In this document: one piece after another, positions 52,525 to 62,191 of the stretch
How the letters are laid out: each line of letters starts with the position of its first letter
Numbering within the stretch: position 1 is the stretch's first letter
Source of the DNA: Pararobbsia alpina
GTDB taxonomy: Bacteria; Pseudomonadota; Gammaproteobacteria; Burkholderiales; Burkholderiaceae
Length of the DNA stretch: 64,000 bases
NCBI RefSeq assembly: GCF_902859895.1
Contig: NZ_CADIKM010000013.1
Location: 1 to 64,000 of the forward strand
Direction: 5' to 3'
The notes under the pieces: generated by a model
Seen by the model: only the letters and a program-made list of their open reading frames with translations
What the model was told of the DNA's origin: nothing
Database searches by the model: none
Position numbers and translations under genes: made by a program

Positions 52525-54303
52525 TTAAACCTGAACCATCGGCCCAGGATTCTTCAGATACTGCGAGCGGATATTGCTCGCCGCCCAGTACGCGAGACCA
52601 CCGACCAGGCCTGTCGGGTTGTAGCCGATTCCATGCGCGAAGGTGTTCGCGCCCAGCACGAACACGTTCGACACGTCCCAGCTTTGCAGGTACTTGTTGA
52701 CCGCGCTGGTCTTGGGGTCCGCGCCCATCGGGGTCCCGCCGCACACGTGGGTGCTCTGGTACGGGCGAGTATCCCAGTGCATGCCCGGCTTGAACACACG
52801 GCCTGAAATACTCTTGGGCTTCATGGCGCGGCCGATCTCCATCATCTTGCCGCCAACGTAGGCCGCCGATCGAAGGTCGTTGTCCTGCCAGTCAAACGTA
52901 AGACGCAGGAGTGGTGTGCCGTAGGCGTCCTTGTACGTGGGATCGAGGTCGGCGAAGTAGGCGCGATTCGCAAGGCTGGTGCACTGCGACTCAATGCGCC
53001 CGGTATGAACGAAATTGTCCACCACTGCCTGCTTCCACTCGGTTCCCCAGTTTGGCGTGCCCTTGGGTAGCGGGATACCGCGAACCGGCCCGTTGCCGGT
53101 CTGGCGCCCCCAGATCACTCCGCCGCCGATGAAGCCGAGCGGACCGTGATCGAAATTGTCGGCATTGAATTCCTCGATGACCTGACCGCCCCCGCCGGTA
53201 CCGATGAACTGATTGATGTAGACATCCTTGTCCCAGAACATATTGACGCTGTTGATGTACTGATAGCAAAGGTTGCGGCCGACCACGCCTTCGTTCGTCT
53301 CGACGTTGAACGGTGTGCCAATCTTCGACGAGAGCATCAGGCGGATGTTGTGGAGGTGAAACGCGGCGAGGATGACCATGTCCGCCGGCTGCTCCACGTC
53401 GTTGCCCTCGGCGTCGACGTAAGTCACGCCGACCGCTCGCTTGCCGGTGCTGTCGAGGTTCACGCGAAGGACGTGCGCGTTCACGCGCAGCTCGAAGTTC
53501 GGCTTGCGCAGCAGCGCGGGAATGATCGTCGTTTGCGGCGACGCCTTGGAGTAATTCAGGCAGCCGTAGTCGCTGCAGAAGCCACAGAAATTGCACGGAC
53601 CCAACTGGCATCCGTATTCGTTCTGATAAGCCCCTGATGCATTCCCCGCGGGCAGAGGAAAGGGCTTGTAGCCAAGGCCGCTCGCAGCCGCGGCAAAGAG
53701 GCGACCCGTCGGGTGATCAACGAGCGGCGGCAAGGGATACTCGCGGGAGCGATAACCCTCGAACGGGTTGCCACCCGGGACTGGCTTGCCCTTGATGTTG
53801 CCCGCTTTCCCCGACGTACCGCACACATACTCGAACCGGTCGAAATGCGGCTCGAGCTCATCGTACGTGATGCCCCAGTCCTGGAGGTTCATGTCCTGCG
53901 GGATGAACTTCTCGCCGTACCGCTCCTTGACCCGACTGTACAGACGCAGCTCATCGGGACTCACCCGAGACTGAACGCCGGACCAGTGTGTACCCGCGCC
54001 GCCGACTCCTTCACCCGGCTTGAACGAGCCCATCTGACGATACGGTAACGCTACATCGTCCTTCGCATGACGGGCCGTGACAGTCGTCTTGGCAAGGTTT
54101 TGCAACAGCGCCTGCCGCGCAGAATATTTGACTTCGTCGGTGATCTGCGGATAGGCGAAGTCCGGAATCGTGTCGCGGCCATCACCGCGCTCGAGTGCCA
54201 CGACGTCGAGACCCGCGTTCGCGAGTTCAATGGCCATGATGGAGCCGGTCCAGCCGAAGCCGACGATTACCGCATCAACGTGTTTCTTCTTGATCGTTGC
54301 CAT
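52525..54303 (-). CDS. FAD-dependent GMC-family dehydrogenase subunit (gluconate 2-dehydrogenase alpha-like)
   Basis: 592 residues. The FAD-binding AVIVGFGWTGSIMAIELANA with the ADP-binding Glu of VVALERG opens the protein. CNFCGFCSDYGC places four Cys close together, like the Fe-S-binding Cys of FAD-dependent glucose dehydrogenases. The C-terminal THVCGGTPMGADP and NTFAHGIGYNPTGLVGGLAY hold the GMC active-site His/Asn. The length fits gluconate 2-dehydrogenase. There is no signal of its own; export probably depends on the Tat-carrying small subunit. Sugar substrate is uncertain. Confidence 0.92.
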   Translation of the reverse strand: MATIKKKHVDAVIVGFGWTGSIMAIELANAGLDVVALERGDGRDTIPDFAYPQITDEVKYSARQALLQNLAKTTVTARHAKDDVALPYRQMGSFKPGEGVGGAGTHWSGVQSRVSPDELRLYSRVKERYGEKFIPQDMNLQDWGITYDELEPHFDRFEYVCGTSGKAGNIKGKPVPGGNPFEGYRSREYPLPPLVDHPTGRLFAAAASGLGYKPFPLPAGNASGAYQNEYGCQLGPCNFCGFCSDYGCLNYSKASPQTTIIPALLRKPNFELRVNAHVLRVNLDSTGKRAVGVTYVDAEGNDVEQPADMVILAAFHLHNIRLMLSSKIGTPFNVETNEGVVGRNLCYQYINSVNMFWDKDVYINQFIGTGGGGQVIEEFNADNFDHGPLGFIGGGVIWGRQTGNGPVRGIPLPKGTPNWGTEWKQAVVDNFVHTGRIESQCTSLANRAYFADLDPTYKDAYGTPLLRLTFDWQDNDLRSAAYVGGKMMEIGRAMKPKSISGRVFKPGMHWDTRPYQSTHVCGGTPMGADPKTSAVNKYLQSWDVSNVFVLGANTFAHGIGYNPTGLVGGLAYWAASNIRSQYLKNPGPMVQV

Positions 54304-54307
54304 TCTC

Positions 54308-55042
54308 TTAGACTCGCTTTCCGTACATGCTCACCGCGCCATAAGGATAGGGCCCGGATTCGACCGCCCATTCCAGGTAGTCGGCGCGCACGCCGGGATA
54401 CCCGATCATCTTCCACGCCGCCATGCCCTTGTTGCCCCCGTGCATGGGATCGCAGAAATACCCTTCCATCACGTTCTTGAGCAGAAAGTCGCTAAAGAAC
54501 GTTTTCAGCTTGAAGTCGTCCTTGATCTCACCCGCTTCCATCCGCTTCAGGAAATCGGTCTGTTGCGCGGGCGGCAGTTCAGCGAATGTCTTGCCGCCGA
54601 AGTTCTTGCGGCAATGCGCATTGATCGCGCGGATTCCGAGTCGGTACTGTTGCTTGGGCGTGAGCTTTGACTGGTAGCCGAATTCGGGTGCCCCCTGCAG
54701 GAACGGGCCTTCCATGTACCAGCGGGATGCGTCGCCGTATGGCGTCTGCATCTGACGATCGATGTATTGCGGCACCCCCAGCTGGACAGCGCCAGGTCCC
54801 ACGTGATCTTCAGGTATCAACCGGTCGCAGGCGGCATTCACGAAGGCCCATTCTTCAGCGGTGAAGTAGCCCGGATGGTAGTGGTCCTCTGTAGGCTGAT
54901 TGGGCGGAGGAGCGCTCAACGCGCGGTGGTCATCGCCCGAAGCAAGTAACGCGGTCGCGGACGTCGAGAGCGTCGCGATGGGCGCAATAGCGATCGTCCT
55001 CTTGAGAAATGAGCGTCGACTGTTGTCCTTGGAAGTCGTCAT
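54308..55042 (-). CDS. Gluconate 2-dehydrogenase subunit 3 (gamma) family protein, Tat signal
   Basis: 244 residues from ATG 55042, with a twin-arginine signal (SRRSFLKRTIAIAPIATL, about residues 8-25). The subunit-3 domain includes FTAEEWAFVNAACDRLIPED, GVPQYIDRQMQTPYG and KNVMEGYFCDPMHGGNKGMA. Such subunits carry the catalytic subunit through the Tat pathway as a hitch-hiker. It is first in the operon, 4 bp before the FAD subunit. Longer frames to 55135 lack support. Confidence 0.92.
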   Translation of the reverse strand: MTTSKDNSRRSFLKRTIAIAPIATLSTSATALLASGDDHRALSAPPPNQPTEDHYHPGYFTAEEWAFVNAACDRLIPEDHVGPGAVQLGVPQYIDRQMQTPYGDASRWYMEGPFLQGAPEFGYQSKLTPKQQYRLGIRAINAHCRKNFGGKTFAELPPAQQTDFLKRMEAGEIKDDFKLKTFFSDFLLKNVMEGYFCDPMHGGNKGMAAWKMIGYPGVRADYLEWAVESGPYPYGAVSMYGKRV

Positions 55043-55212
55043 CCTGATTTTCCGTTTTATTGAGTTATTGGCAATGCCGGAGGGTCGTGCTTGAAAGCAG
55101 CGGCCCATGGCAATGCATCGACGATGCGTGAGCAATCGCGGCAGGCAGCAGCGTAAGCGGCCTGACCATGATGTTCAGCGGCTTGATTTGGCAGATCTGC
55201 GGGGGAGAGGCT

Positions 55213-56763
55213 CTATGCGACCTTGAACACGTCGATGAAGGCGTGCAACTGGCTCGACTGCTCGTCGAGCGCCTGTGCTGCCGCGCTCGCCTGCTCGACG
55301 AGCGCGGCGTTTTGCTGGGTGATCGAATCCATTTGGGTGACGGCAGTATCAACCTGCTCGATAGCGGTCGTCTGTTCTGCGGCCGCTGCCGCAATTTCGT
55401 TCATGATGTCGCTGACCTGTCGCACGGCATGCAGCACATCGCCCATCGTCTTGCCCGCATTCGCGACGAGTTGGCTGCCTAGCGTGACGGTCTCGCTCGA
55501 TGCGGCGATCAGGTCCTTGATCTCCTTCGCTGCAGTCGCCGAACGTTGCGCGAGGCTCCGTACTTCGGATGCCACCACCGCGAAACCCCGGCCCTGCTCA
55601 CCCGCTCGCGCAGCCTCGACGGCCGCGTTCAGCGCAAGGATATTGGTCTGGAACGCGATGCCTTCGATGATCCCGGTGATGTCAGCGATTTTGCGGGAAC
55701 TGACACCGATGTCGCCCATCGCACCGACCGCGCGATCGACCTCGTCGTTCCCCTTCGAGGACACAATCGATGCATCGTCGGCCAGCGACCTGGCAGTGCG
55801 CGCGCTTTCCGCGTTCTGTTTCACCGTCGCCGTCAACTGGTTCATAGTGGCTGCGGTTTCTTGCAGGGACGCCGCTTGTTCTTCCGTTCGAGACGACAGG
55901 TCCATCGTGCCTGACGCGATTTCGCGCGTGGCCGTGGCGATTGCGTCGCTGCTGCTGCGCACGGCGCGTACCGTCTTGGTCAGGCTCGCCTGCATGCTCT
56001 CGACGCCGTGCAGGAGGGTACCCATTTCGTCGTTAGTTCGAACGACGATCGGGCGGCTCAGATCGCCTGAGGCGATCGCCTGGAAATGCCCGAGCGCTTC
56101 GTTCAATGGCCGCATGATCGCGCGGCGCAATGCAATCCAACTCCAGCATGCCGCGGCAGTCCCAATGAGGATCATCGCGATTGACAGGGAAAAGAATGTG
56201 TGGAAGCTGGCTTGAGCCTCGCCGTAGTTGTTCCTGGCGTTCGTGTAGAGCGTCTGTTTGACTTTCTCGTTGGCCGCGCTCATGTCGTTGTAGAGTGCGC
56301 TGAGCTGCGTCATCGCGATCTTGTCGACTTGCTCCCGGTTGCTTGCTTTGACAGCGTCGACGAAAGCCGCCACGGCCTCGCGCATAGCGTGCCGGCGCTC
56401 TGTTGCGTCGCCGATCAGGCTCGCTTCGTTGGCCTCGTGGACCTGCCCGACAAATTTTTGCCACCACGCGTCGGAATCGCGCAAGAAGCCGGTCGCGCGC
56501 TCGACCTGGGCCGCGGCGCCAGGATCTTCCGGATGCAGCGCGACGCGATCAAGCACAAGACGCGTGCGGGCAAGATAGATTTCCGCATTACCGATATTGG
56601 TTGCGGCAGTCAGCTTGTTCTGGTACGTGTCGCGGTTTGAGCGGTCGGCGCGATAGGTGCCCGTCAAACCCAATACACCGATAATCACCATCAGCATCGC
56701 AAGAAAGCTCATTGTGAAGGCGATGCGGGTCTGCAGTGAAACAACTGTTTTACTCGAAGACAT
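55213..56763 (-). CDS. Methyl-accepting chemotaxis protein
   Basis: 516 residues from ATG 56763. Two transmembrane helices (about 12-33 and 190-212) flank a ~155-residue periplasmic four-helix-bundle sensor of the Tar/TarH class. A HAMP domain follows, then the signalling rod with the hairpin tip [20 protein letters not shown] and [20 protein letters not shown]. The chemoreceptor tunes CheA. It ends without an NWETF-type tail, so it cannot recruit CheR/CheB by itself. It is on the same strand as the dehydrogenase operon, 170 bp upstream of it; a link is only suggestive. Confidence 0.93.
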   Translation of the reverse strand: MSSSKTVVSLQTRIAFTMSFLAMLMVIIGVLGLTGTYRADRSNRDTYQNKLTAATNIGNAEIYLARTRLVLDRVALHPEDPGAAAQVERATGFLRDSDAWWQKFVGQVHEANEASLIGDATERRHAMREAVAAFVDAVKASNREQVDKIAMTQLSALYNDMSAANEKVKQTLYTNARNNYGEAQASFHTFFSLSIAMILIGTAAACWSWIALRRAIMRPLNEALGHFQAIASGDLSRPIVVRTNDEMGTLLHGVESMQASLTKTVRAVRSSSDAIATATREIASGTMDLSSRTEEQAASLQETAATMNQLTATVKQNAESARTARSLADDASIVSSKGNDEVDRAVGAMGDIGVSSRKIADITGIIEGIAFQTNILALNAAVEAARAGEQGRGFAVVASEVRSLAQRSATAAKEIKDLIAASSETVTLGSQLVANAGKTMGDVLHAVRQVSDIMNEIAAAAAEQTTAIEQVDTAVTQMDSITQQNAALVEQASAAAQALDEQSSQLHAFIDVFKVA

Positions 56764-57171
56764 GTATACCCCAGAAGAACTGTTGCGAGACTGCAAATAC
56801 AGCGGTACTAAATTAGCTAAACAACGTATCTCTTGTTGACAGCCTTCATCATCTCGGCCATGCCTTTCGCATTGCCATTAATCCGATTGCCGCATTGACC
56901 AATTAACCGTTCCTGAATTAACTACGGCAAGTTCAAACAGAACTTGAGCGGAGATTAAATAGTTTTTTACTGTCGGCATTTAGTAAGAATACTTCCGGCA
57001 CCCACGCGGCACGCGGCGGCTGGTGCGTGAGATGTGATGTCCGTCCCTTACGCGGCCTTTCAAAAACCTCGTGCTGGCAGTCAGTAAACGATCACGGCAT
57101 CTGTCATCGAACGTCTGCGGTCATCTACCCACTTCAGCATGTCTCGGACGAATCCCGGTCAAAATATTTTT
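56764..57171. other. AT-rich divergent intergenic region
   Basis: Between the chemoreceptor start and the phosphoesterase promoter. It holds a perfect inverted repeat CAAGTTC-AAACA-GAACTTG (56928-56946) and a lone Pho-type half-site CTGTCAT at 57101-57107. No gene is supported. Confidence 0.45.
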
Positions 57172-57189
57172 TTATCACGAAGCTGTCAT
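57172..57189 (+). promoter_or_regulatory. Candidate Pho box upstream of the phosphoesterase
   Basis: TTATCAC-GAAG-CTGTCAT has the 7-4-7 spacing of PhoB sites; the second half matches the consensus exactly, the first only in TCA. It lies 81 bases before the start at 57271, a plausible activator position for a phosphate-scavenging gene. Confidence 0.4.
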
Positions 57190-57270
57190 ACGCCGCTGCG
57201 AGTATGCGCGGGGTCAAACCTTTGACAAAAAAATCTAAAACCATATCGCTTCAAAGACCACACCTCACTC

Positions 57271-59739
57271 ATGAAAATTCGCGCCTTGACGCTTGCCTGT
57301 TCGGCAGCGCTGCTGTCGCTCGCCGGTTGCGGTCCCGATAGTGCTACTTCCACCAACAGTTCCGTCATGAACGTGACGGGCGTAGCGGCAACCGGCTTGC
57401 CGCTCATCGGGGTGACCGTGACTGTCACGGACAGCACAGGCAAAACGACGCAGTCAAACGCAACCGACGCGACCGGCAAGTTCACCGTCGCTGTAAGCGG
57501 CAAAGCGCCGTTCATCCTGACCGCGCCGTTCAATGACCTCGACGGCACGCCCGCGACTCTATCGGCGGTGCTCAATCCCGCATCGGGCACGCCGGGGACG
57601 GGCGTTGCGAATCTGAACCCGTTCACCTCGTTGATCACGCAACGCGTGCTGGGCATGGTGCTGGCCGGAGCGCCCACGGCCGCGCAGATCGCATCGGCGA
57701 AGATTTCGGCAAACAGCATCGGGCAGGCGGACAAGGACGTCGCCAGCGTGCTGCAACCGCTGTTCACCGCGTTCAATGTGCCCTCGACGGCAGTCGCCGA
57801 CCCGATCGGTACGCCGTACCAGGCGAACTCGAGCAACCCGCTCGACACCCTGTTCGATATCGCGCACTTCACGGTCCATACCGGCACGGTCTCCGCAGGC
57901 ACCGACGGCAACCGCACGCAGGTCACGATCCCGGCGACCGGCGCGGTATCCGGCCCGATGTCCGCGACCGCGGTTGCTTCGGCACAAGCGCTCGCCAGCG
58001 GCCCGACCACCACGCCGATCCAACACGTGATCGTCATCGTCGGCGAAAACCAGACCTTCGACGGCTTGTTCGGCGGCTACGTTGCGCCGGCCGGGCAGAC
58101 GGTCAAGAACCTGCTGTCGGAAGGCATCATCAACGCCGACGGCACGGCCGGCCCGAATTTCTCCGCCGCCGCGCAAAACCAGGGCACGACGCAAACCACC
58201 TATACGATCAACCCGACGCGCTCGACGCCATTCCCGACACTGCCGCAACCGGAACAGATCGGCATCGAGAACCTGGCGACGCAATCGGTCGGCACCGGGG
58301 TCCCCGACTTGCGCTTCACCCCGCCTCTGCCCAACGGCCCGTTCCAGATCAGCAAGTACGTACCGTACGCCGCGGAGAACACCGCATTCTCACCGTATCT
58401 GACGCTGTATCAGATGACCGGCGATCCGGTCCACCGCTTCTTCCAGATGTGGCAACAAACGGGCGGCGACAACACGAAGCTAGACATGTTCACGTGGGTC
58501 GCCACCACCGTCGGACAGGGCGGCGACACGACGGGCATTACGCCCGCGAATCCGTCGCAAGGCGGCGAGCTGATGGGCTTCATGAATATGTCGACCGGCG
58601 ACGCGCCGTTCTTCCAGTCGCTCGCGCAAACCTACGCTGTCAGCGACAACTACCACCAGTCGATCATGGGCGGTACGGGCGCGAACTTTTTCTCGATTGC
58701 GACCGGCGACCTTCCGTTCTACAACACGTCCGGCACGATCGCGACGCCACCCGCGAATCAGATCGAGAACCCGAACCCGTTGGCGCAGACGCCGAACTTC
58801 TACTCGGCCGACGGCTATGAAGGCGGCTCGTATGTGAATTGTTCCGACCCGAGCCAACCGGGCGTCAGTGCAATTTTGAGCTTCCTTTCGGCAAAACACG
58901 TTGCGAGCAATTGCGACGCCGGCAAGTACTATCTCGTCAACAACTACAACCCCGGCTTCGACCTGAACGGCAATCTGCAGCCGATCGGCCCGAACAACTA
59001 CAACTACCCGCCGCAAACCGTGCCGACGATCGCCGAGGCGCTGGCGGCGAAGGGCGTGTCGTGGAAGTGGTATACGGGTGGACGCGACGCGGCCGACCTC
59101 ACCACCGAAACGGCGCTGCTGGAGGCGGGGGGTTACACGCAGCCGCAAGCTCAGGCCGCGGCACAAGCCGCTCAGTACAACGTCATTGGCGATCCACTCG
59201 TGGGCTCCAGCAATGTGATGGGCACGCCGTCGCTGAAGGCGAACCTGAGCGACCTGGTGACATTGACGAACGACATCAAGAACAACACGCTTCCCGCCGT
59301 GTCGTACGTGGTGCCGAAGAACCTCGACAGCGGCCACCCGGGCTACTCGGCGCCGGCCACTTACGAAGCGTTCCTGAAGACCGTGGTGGGCAACGTGCAG
59401 GCCAACCCGACCTTGTGGGCCCATACCGCGATCCTGATCACCACCGACGAAGGGGGTGGCCACTTCGACACGGGCTCGATCCAGAACCTCGATTTCTTCG
59501 GCGACGGTCCGCGGATTCCGATGATCGTCGTGTCGCCGTACGCCCGTACGGGGATGGTCGATCACACGTACTACGATCACGCCTCGGTGCTGAAATTCAT
59601 CGAGCGCAACTGGCGCATGCAACCGCTGTCGGCACGCAGCCGCGACCGCCTGCCCAACCCGGTGAGTTCGTCGCAGAGTCCGTATCTGCCGGTCAATACG
59701 TCGTCGATCGGCGATCTGATGGCGATGTTCAACTTCTGA
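57271..59739 (+). CDS. Lipoprotein phosphoesterase (AcpA/phospholipase C-like superfamily)
   Basis: 822 residues. Lipobox LAGC (Cys20), a Ser/Thr/Ala-rich N-terminal domain of about 240 residues, then a phosphoesterase domain. Metal-site motifs IVIVGENQTFDGLFGG and ITTDEGGGHFD, and the closing DHTYYDHASVLKFIERNW, are clear. Relatives include acid phosphatases and phospholipase C. It would release phosphate from phosphoesters outside the inner membrane. The candidate Pho box suggests phosphate control. A terminator separates it from the peroxidase gene. Confidence 0.9.
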   Translation: MKIRALTLACSAALLSLAGCGPDSATSTNSSVMNVTGVAATGLPLIGVTVTVTDSTGKTTQSNATDATGKFTVAVSGKAPFILTAPFNDLDGTPATLSAVLNPASGTPGTGVANLNPFTSLITQRVLGMVLAGAPTAAQIASAKISANSIGQADKDVASVLQPLFTAFNVPSTAVADPIGTPYQANSSNPLDTLFDIAHFTVHTGTVSAGTDGNRTQVTIPATGAVSGPMSATAVASAQALASGPTTTPIQHVIVIVGENQTFDGLFGGYVAPAGQTVKNLLSEGIINADGTAGPNFSAAAQNQGTTQTTYTINPTRSTPFPTLPQPEQIGIENLATQSVGTGVPDLRFTPPLPNGPFQISKYVPYAAENTAFSPYLTLYQMTGDPVHRFFQMWQQTGGDNTKLDMFTWVATTVGQGGDTTGITPANPSQGGELMGFMNMSTGDAPFFQSLAQTYAVSDNYHQSIMGGTGANFFSIATGDLPFYNTSGTIATPPANQIENPNPLAQTPNFYSADGYEGGSYVNCSDPSQPGVSAILSFLSAKHVASNCDAGKYYLVNNYNPGFDLNGNLQPIGPNNYNYPPQTVPTIAEALAAKGVSWKWYTGGRDAADLTTETALLEAGGYTQPQAQAAAQAAQYNVIGDPLVGSSNVMGTPSLKANLSDLVTLTNDIKNNTLPAVSYVVPKNLDSGHPGYSAPATYEAFLKTVVGNVQANPTLWAHTAILITTDEGGGHFDTGSIQNLDFFGDGPRIPMIVVSPYARTGMVDHTYYDHASVLKFIERNWRMQPLSARSRDRLPNPVSSSQSPYLPVNTSSIGDLMAMFNF

Positions 59740-59799
59740 ACCCGTCCTGATCGAAGGGATGCGCCGCATGAGAATGCGGCCGCAGTGTAATTCGGGAAG

Positions 59800-59829
59800 A
59801 CGGCGAAACCAGTCGGTTTCGCCGTTTTT
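59800..59829 (+). terminator. Rho-independent terminator after the phosphoesterase
   Basis: ACGGCGAAACC (59800-59810) and GGTTTCGCCGT (59815-59825) form an exact 11-bp stem with a 4-nt loop followed by a T-run. It ends 25 bp before the peroxidase start, so the latter needs its own promoter or read-through. Confidence 0.9.
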
Positions 59830-59853
59830 CGTTGACGCGATGCAGAAAGACAC

Positions 59854-61179
59854 ATGATCCAAAATGGCTTCAATGCGGCGATCCGGTTGACCGCTTCGGC
59901 GATTGCGATCGTCGCGATGAGCGCGGCCTGGGCGGCGATGGCGCAGCCATCGGCCGTCAATCACGCCGCGCCCGTTTCCAAAACGTCGGTGCAACAATGG
60001 GTGCGGTATCCCGCGAACCCGGCCCATTTGAGTCCGCAGGCCGAACTCGGCAAGCAGATCTTCTTCGACGCATCGCTGTCCGCGTCGGGAAAAATGTCGT
60101 GCGCGAGCTGCCATAGTCCCGAGCACGCGTACGGTCCACCGAATGGCCTTGCGGTGCAGCTGGGGGGCGCCGACATGCGCCAGCCCGGCACGCGCACAGT
60201 GCCGTCGCTGCGTTATCTGACGTTCACCCCGCTCTTCAGCCGTCACTTCTATACGCCGGCTTCCGAAGACTCCGAAGACGAAGGCCCGACCGGCGGCTTC
60301 ATGCGCGATGGCGCGGCCGCCTCGTTGCACGACCAGGCGGCAACACCCTTGCTCAACACCGACGAGATGGCCAATGCGAGCGTGGCCGCGGTGGTCGGGA
60401 AGATTCAGCACAGCGCTTACGCCGAGGCGTTCAAGCAGGTCTTTGGCCAGCAGATTTTCACGCAGACCAGCCAGGCATTCGCGCGCGCCGGCGATGCACT
60501 CGAAGCGTTCCAGACCGAAGACCCGAGCTTCCATCCGTACACGAGCAAGTTCGACGCCGCGATGTCGGGCCATGCCGACTTCACCGCTCAGGAGTTGCGC
60601 GGCTATGCGCTCTTCAACAATCCCGACAAGGGCAATTGCGCGAAATGCCATCTGGACTCGCCGGGCCCCGGCGGACGCCCGGCGCAGTTCGCCGACTTTT
60701 CATTCGCCGCACTCGGCGTACCGCGCAATCCGGAAATTCCCGCCAACCGCGACCCCCACTACTTCGACCTCGGCCTGTGCGGACCGTATCGCCACGATCT
60801 GGTGAAAGAAACCGACTTCTGCGGCATGTTCAAGTCACCCACGTTGCGCAACGCCGCGACCCGCTCGGTGTTCTTCCACAACGGCCGCTTTCACACGCTC
60901 GAAGACGTGATGCACTTCTACGTCGAACGCGATACCAATCCGCGCAAGTGGTATCCGAAGCTTGCGAACGGCAAGGTCGACAAATTCGACGACCTGCCGC
61001 CGAGTCACCGCGACAACGCGGACGTCGCCGACGCGCCCATGGACCGCAAGCTCGGCGGGAAGCCGGCCCTCGACGAAGCCGAGATTCGGGACGTCATTGC
61101 GTTCATGAAGACATTGGATGACGGCTACTCGGATACGCCGGGCGGACCCAAGGCGGCGCGCGACGCCAAATCCGACTGA
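59854..61179 (+). CDS. Di-heme cytochrome c peroxidase (MauG/CcpA family)
   Basis: 441 residues. A signal peptide is followed by two heme motifs, CASCH (in MSCASCHSPEHAYG) and CAKCH (in GNCAKCHLDSPGPG), about 185 residues apart. FFDASLSASGKMSC, PTLRNAATRSVFFHNGRFHTL and the C-terminal EAEIRDVIAFMKTLDDG are usual for the family. It reduces hydrogen peroxide, or oxidises a substrate as MauG does, in the periplasm. Pairing with the phosphoesterase gene may be functional, but a terminator lies between them. Confidence 0.93.
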   Translation: MIQNGFNAAIRLTASAIAIVAMSAAWAAMAQPSAVNHAAPVSKTSVQQWVRYPANPAHLSPQAELGKQIFFDASLSASGKMSCASCHSPEHAYGPPNGLAVQLGGADMRQPGTRTVPSLRYLTFTPLFSRHFYTPASEDSEDEGPTGGFMRDGAAASLHDQAATPLLNTDEMANASVAAVVGKIQHSAYAEAFKQVFGQQIFTQTSQAFARAGDALEAFQTEDPSFHPYTSKFDAAMSGHADFTAQELRGYALFNNPDKGNCAKCHLDSPGPGGRPAQFADFSFAALGVPRNPEIPANRDPHYFDLGLCGPYRHDLVKETDFCGMFKSPTLRNAATRSVFFHNGRFHTLEDVMHFYVERDTNPRKWYPKLANGKVDKFDDLPPSHRDNADVADAPMDRKLGGKPALDEAEIRDVIAFMKTLDDGYSDTPGGPKAARDAKSD

Positions 61180-61266
61180 CGTAGCGCACGGCCTCCTCCA
61201 GCAAAGGTCCACGTGCCAGATGCCCCAGGCGCGGGCCTAGACAGGGCCGGCCGCAGTCGATCCAAA

Positions 61267-61890
61267 TCAAGCCGTGGCCGGCTGCTTCGGATCCCGTGCG
61301 GCGTCCTTGCCGCCTGTGCCGCTGCTCGATGGTTTCGCATCCTGCCGTGCCTGGCATTCAGGGCAGAGACCCTTGAGCTCGATCTCCTCGCCGCTCAGCC
61401 GGTAACCCGACTGCTTGACCTGGGCCATCAACGTCTTGCGAAGACGCGGCTCGTGCAGTTCCTCGAGCTTCCCGCACTCCTGGCAGACGATCAAAATGCC
61501 GTGTTGGCAATGCGTCAAGTCATGGCAGACGGCAAATGCATTGATCGTTTCGATCCGATGAATCAGGTTCGCCGAAAGCAGGAAGTCGAGCGCGCGATAA
61601 ACGGTCGGCGGCGCCGAACCGGAGTGCATGTCGCGCATCTGATCGAGTAGCGCGTAAGCCTTGGTCGCGCGGCCGGTCGCAAGCAGCAGGCCAAGCACCT
61701 TGCGTCGGATCGGCGTCAGCCGTTCGCCCCGCGCCTGGCAATACTCGTCGGCCACGTCGAGCGAACGCTCGATTTCCTCAGGGGTCGGCGGCCCCTGCTC
61801 GTGGTCGGCCAGAACGCCACTGGCGGGGCCATGAGAATGGTCATGGCCGTGTTCGTGCGCGTAATCAGGGGCGTGCGGAGGACTGGGCAT
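61267..61890 (-). CDS. Fur-family metalloregulator, probably Zur
   Basis: 207 residues from ATG 61890. An unusual His-rich leader (HEHGHDHSHGP) is followed by a winged helix (GERLTPIRRKVLGLLLATG, then GSAPPTVYRALDFLLSANLI). A dimerisation domain carries CHDLTHCQHGILIVCQECGK and a closing CPEC, the four-Cys structural zinc site. The Ala/Gly-rich tail is extra. Sequence pattern fits Zur (zinc sensor) better than Fur. The target genes (e.g. znuABC) are not in the window. Confidence 0.88.
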   Translation of the reverse strand: MPSPPHAPDYAHEHGHDHSHGPASGVLADHEQGPPTPEEIERSLDVADEYCQARGERLTPIRRKVLGLLLATGRATKAYALLDQMRDMHSGSAPPTVYRALDFLLSANLIHRIETINAFAVCHDLTHCQHGILIVCQECGKLEELHEPRLRKTLMAQVKQSGYRLSGEEIELKGLCPECQARQDAKPSSSGTGGKDAARDPKQPATA

Positions 61891-62191
61891 GGCTGGGATT
61901 ATAAGGGTTGCCGCCGAATAGAGCGGTCGTCGTTTGACGACGGGCGACCCCATGGGTCAATGCCGTAGGCGACCGGCGTGGATACATTTTCCACCCATGC
62001 TGCACCGCAATGCAAATGCGGGCTTCCCCCTAACGCTGCGCCTAACGCAAAAGAATGGGCGCGAAGATCGTCAATTTCGCAATCGCGGCGGCGCGTGTTT
62101 TCGCTATGCTTGCCCGTCATCCGGCCCGGCGAGCTTGCTTGCGGCCATTGCCAGAGCGGTGCGCCGCCCCTTCGAGGACTTCCTGCTTGCC
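61891..62191. other. Intergenic region with a small hairpin
   Basis: The divergent region contains GTCGTC-GTTT-GACGAC at 61926-61941 close to the Zur-like start. No Zur-box-like AT-rich palindrome was recognised. Nothing else is supported. Confidence 0.4.

Noticed and set aside
58480-60651. 723-codon minus-strand frame opposite the phosphoesterase and peroxidase genes
   Set aside because: It spans two real genes and the terminator between them; composition is that of an antisense shadow.
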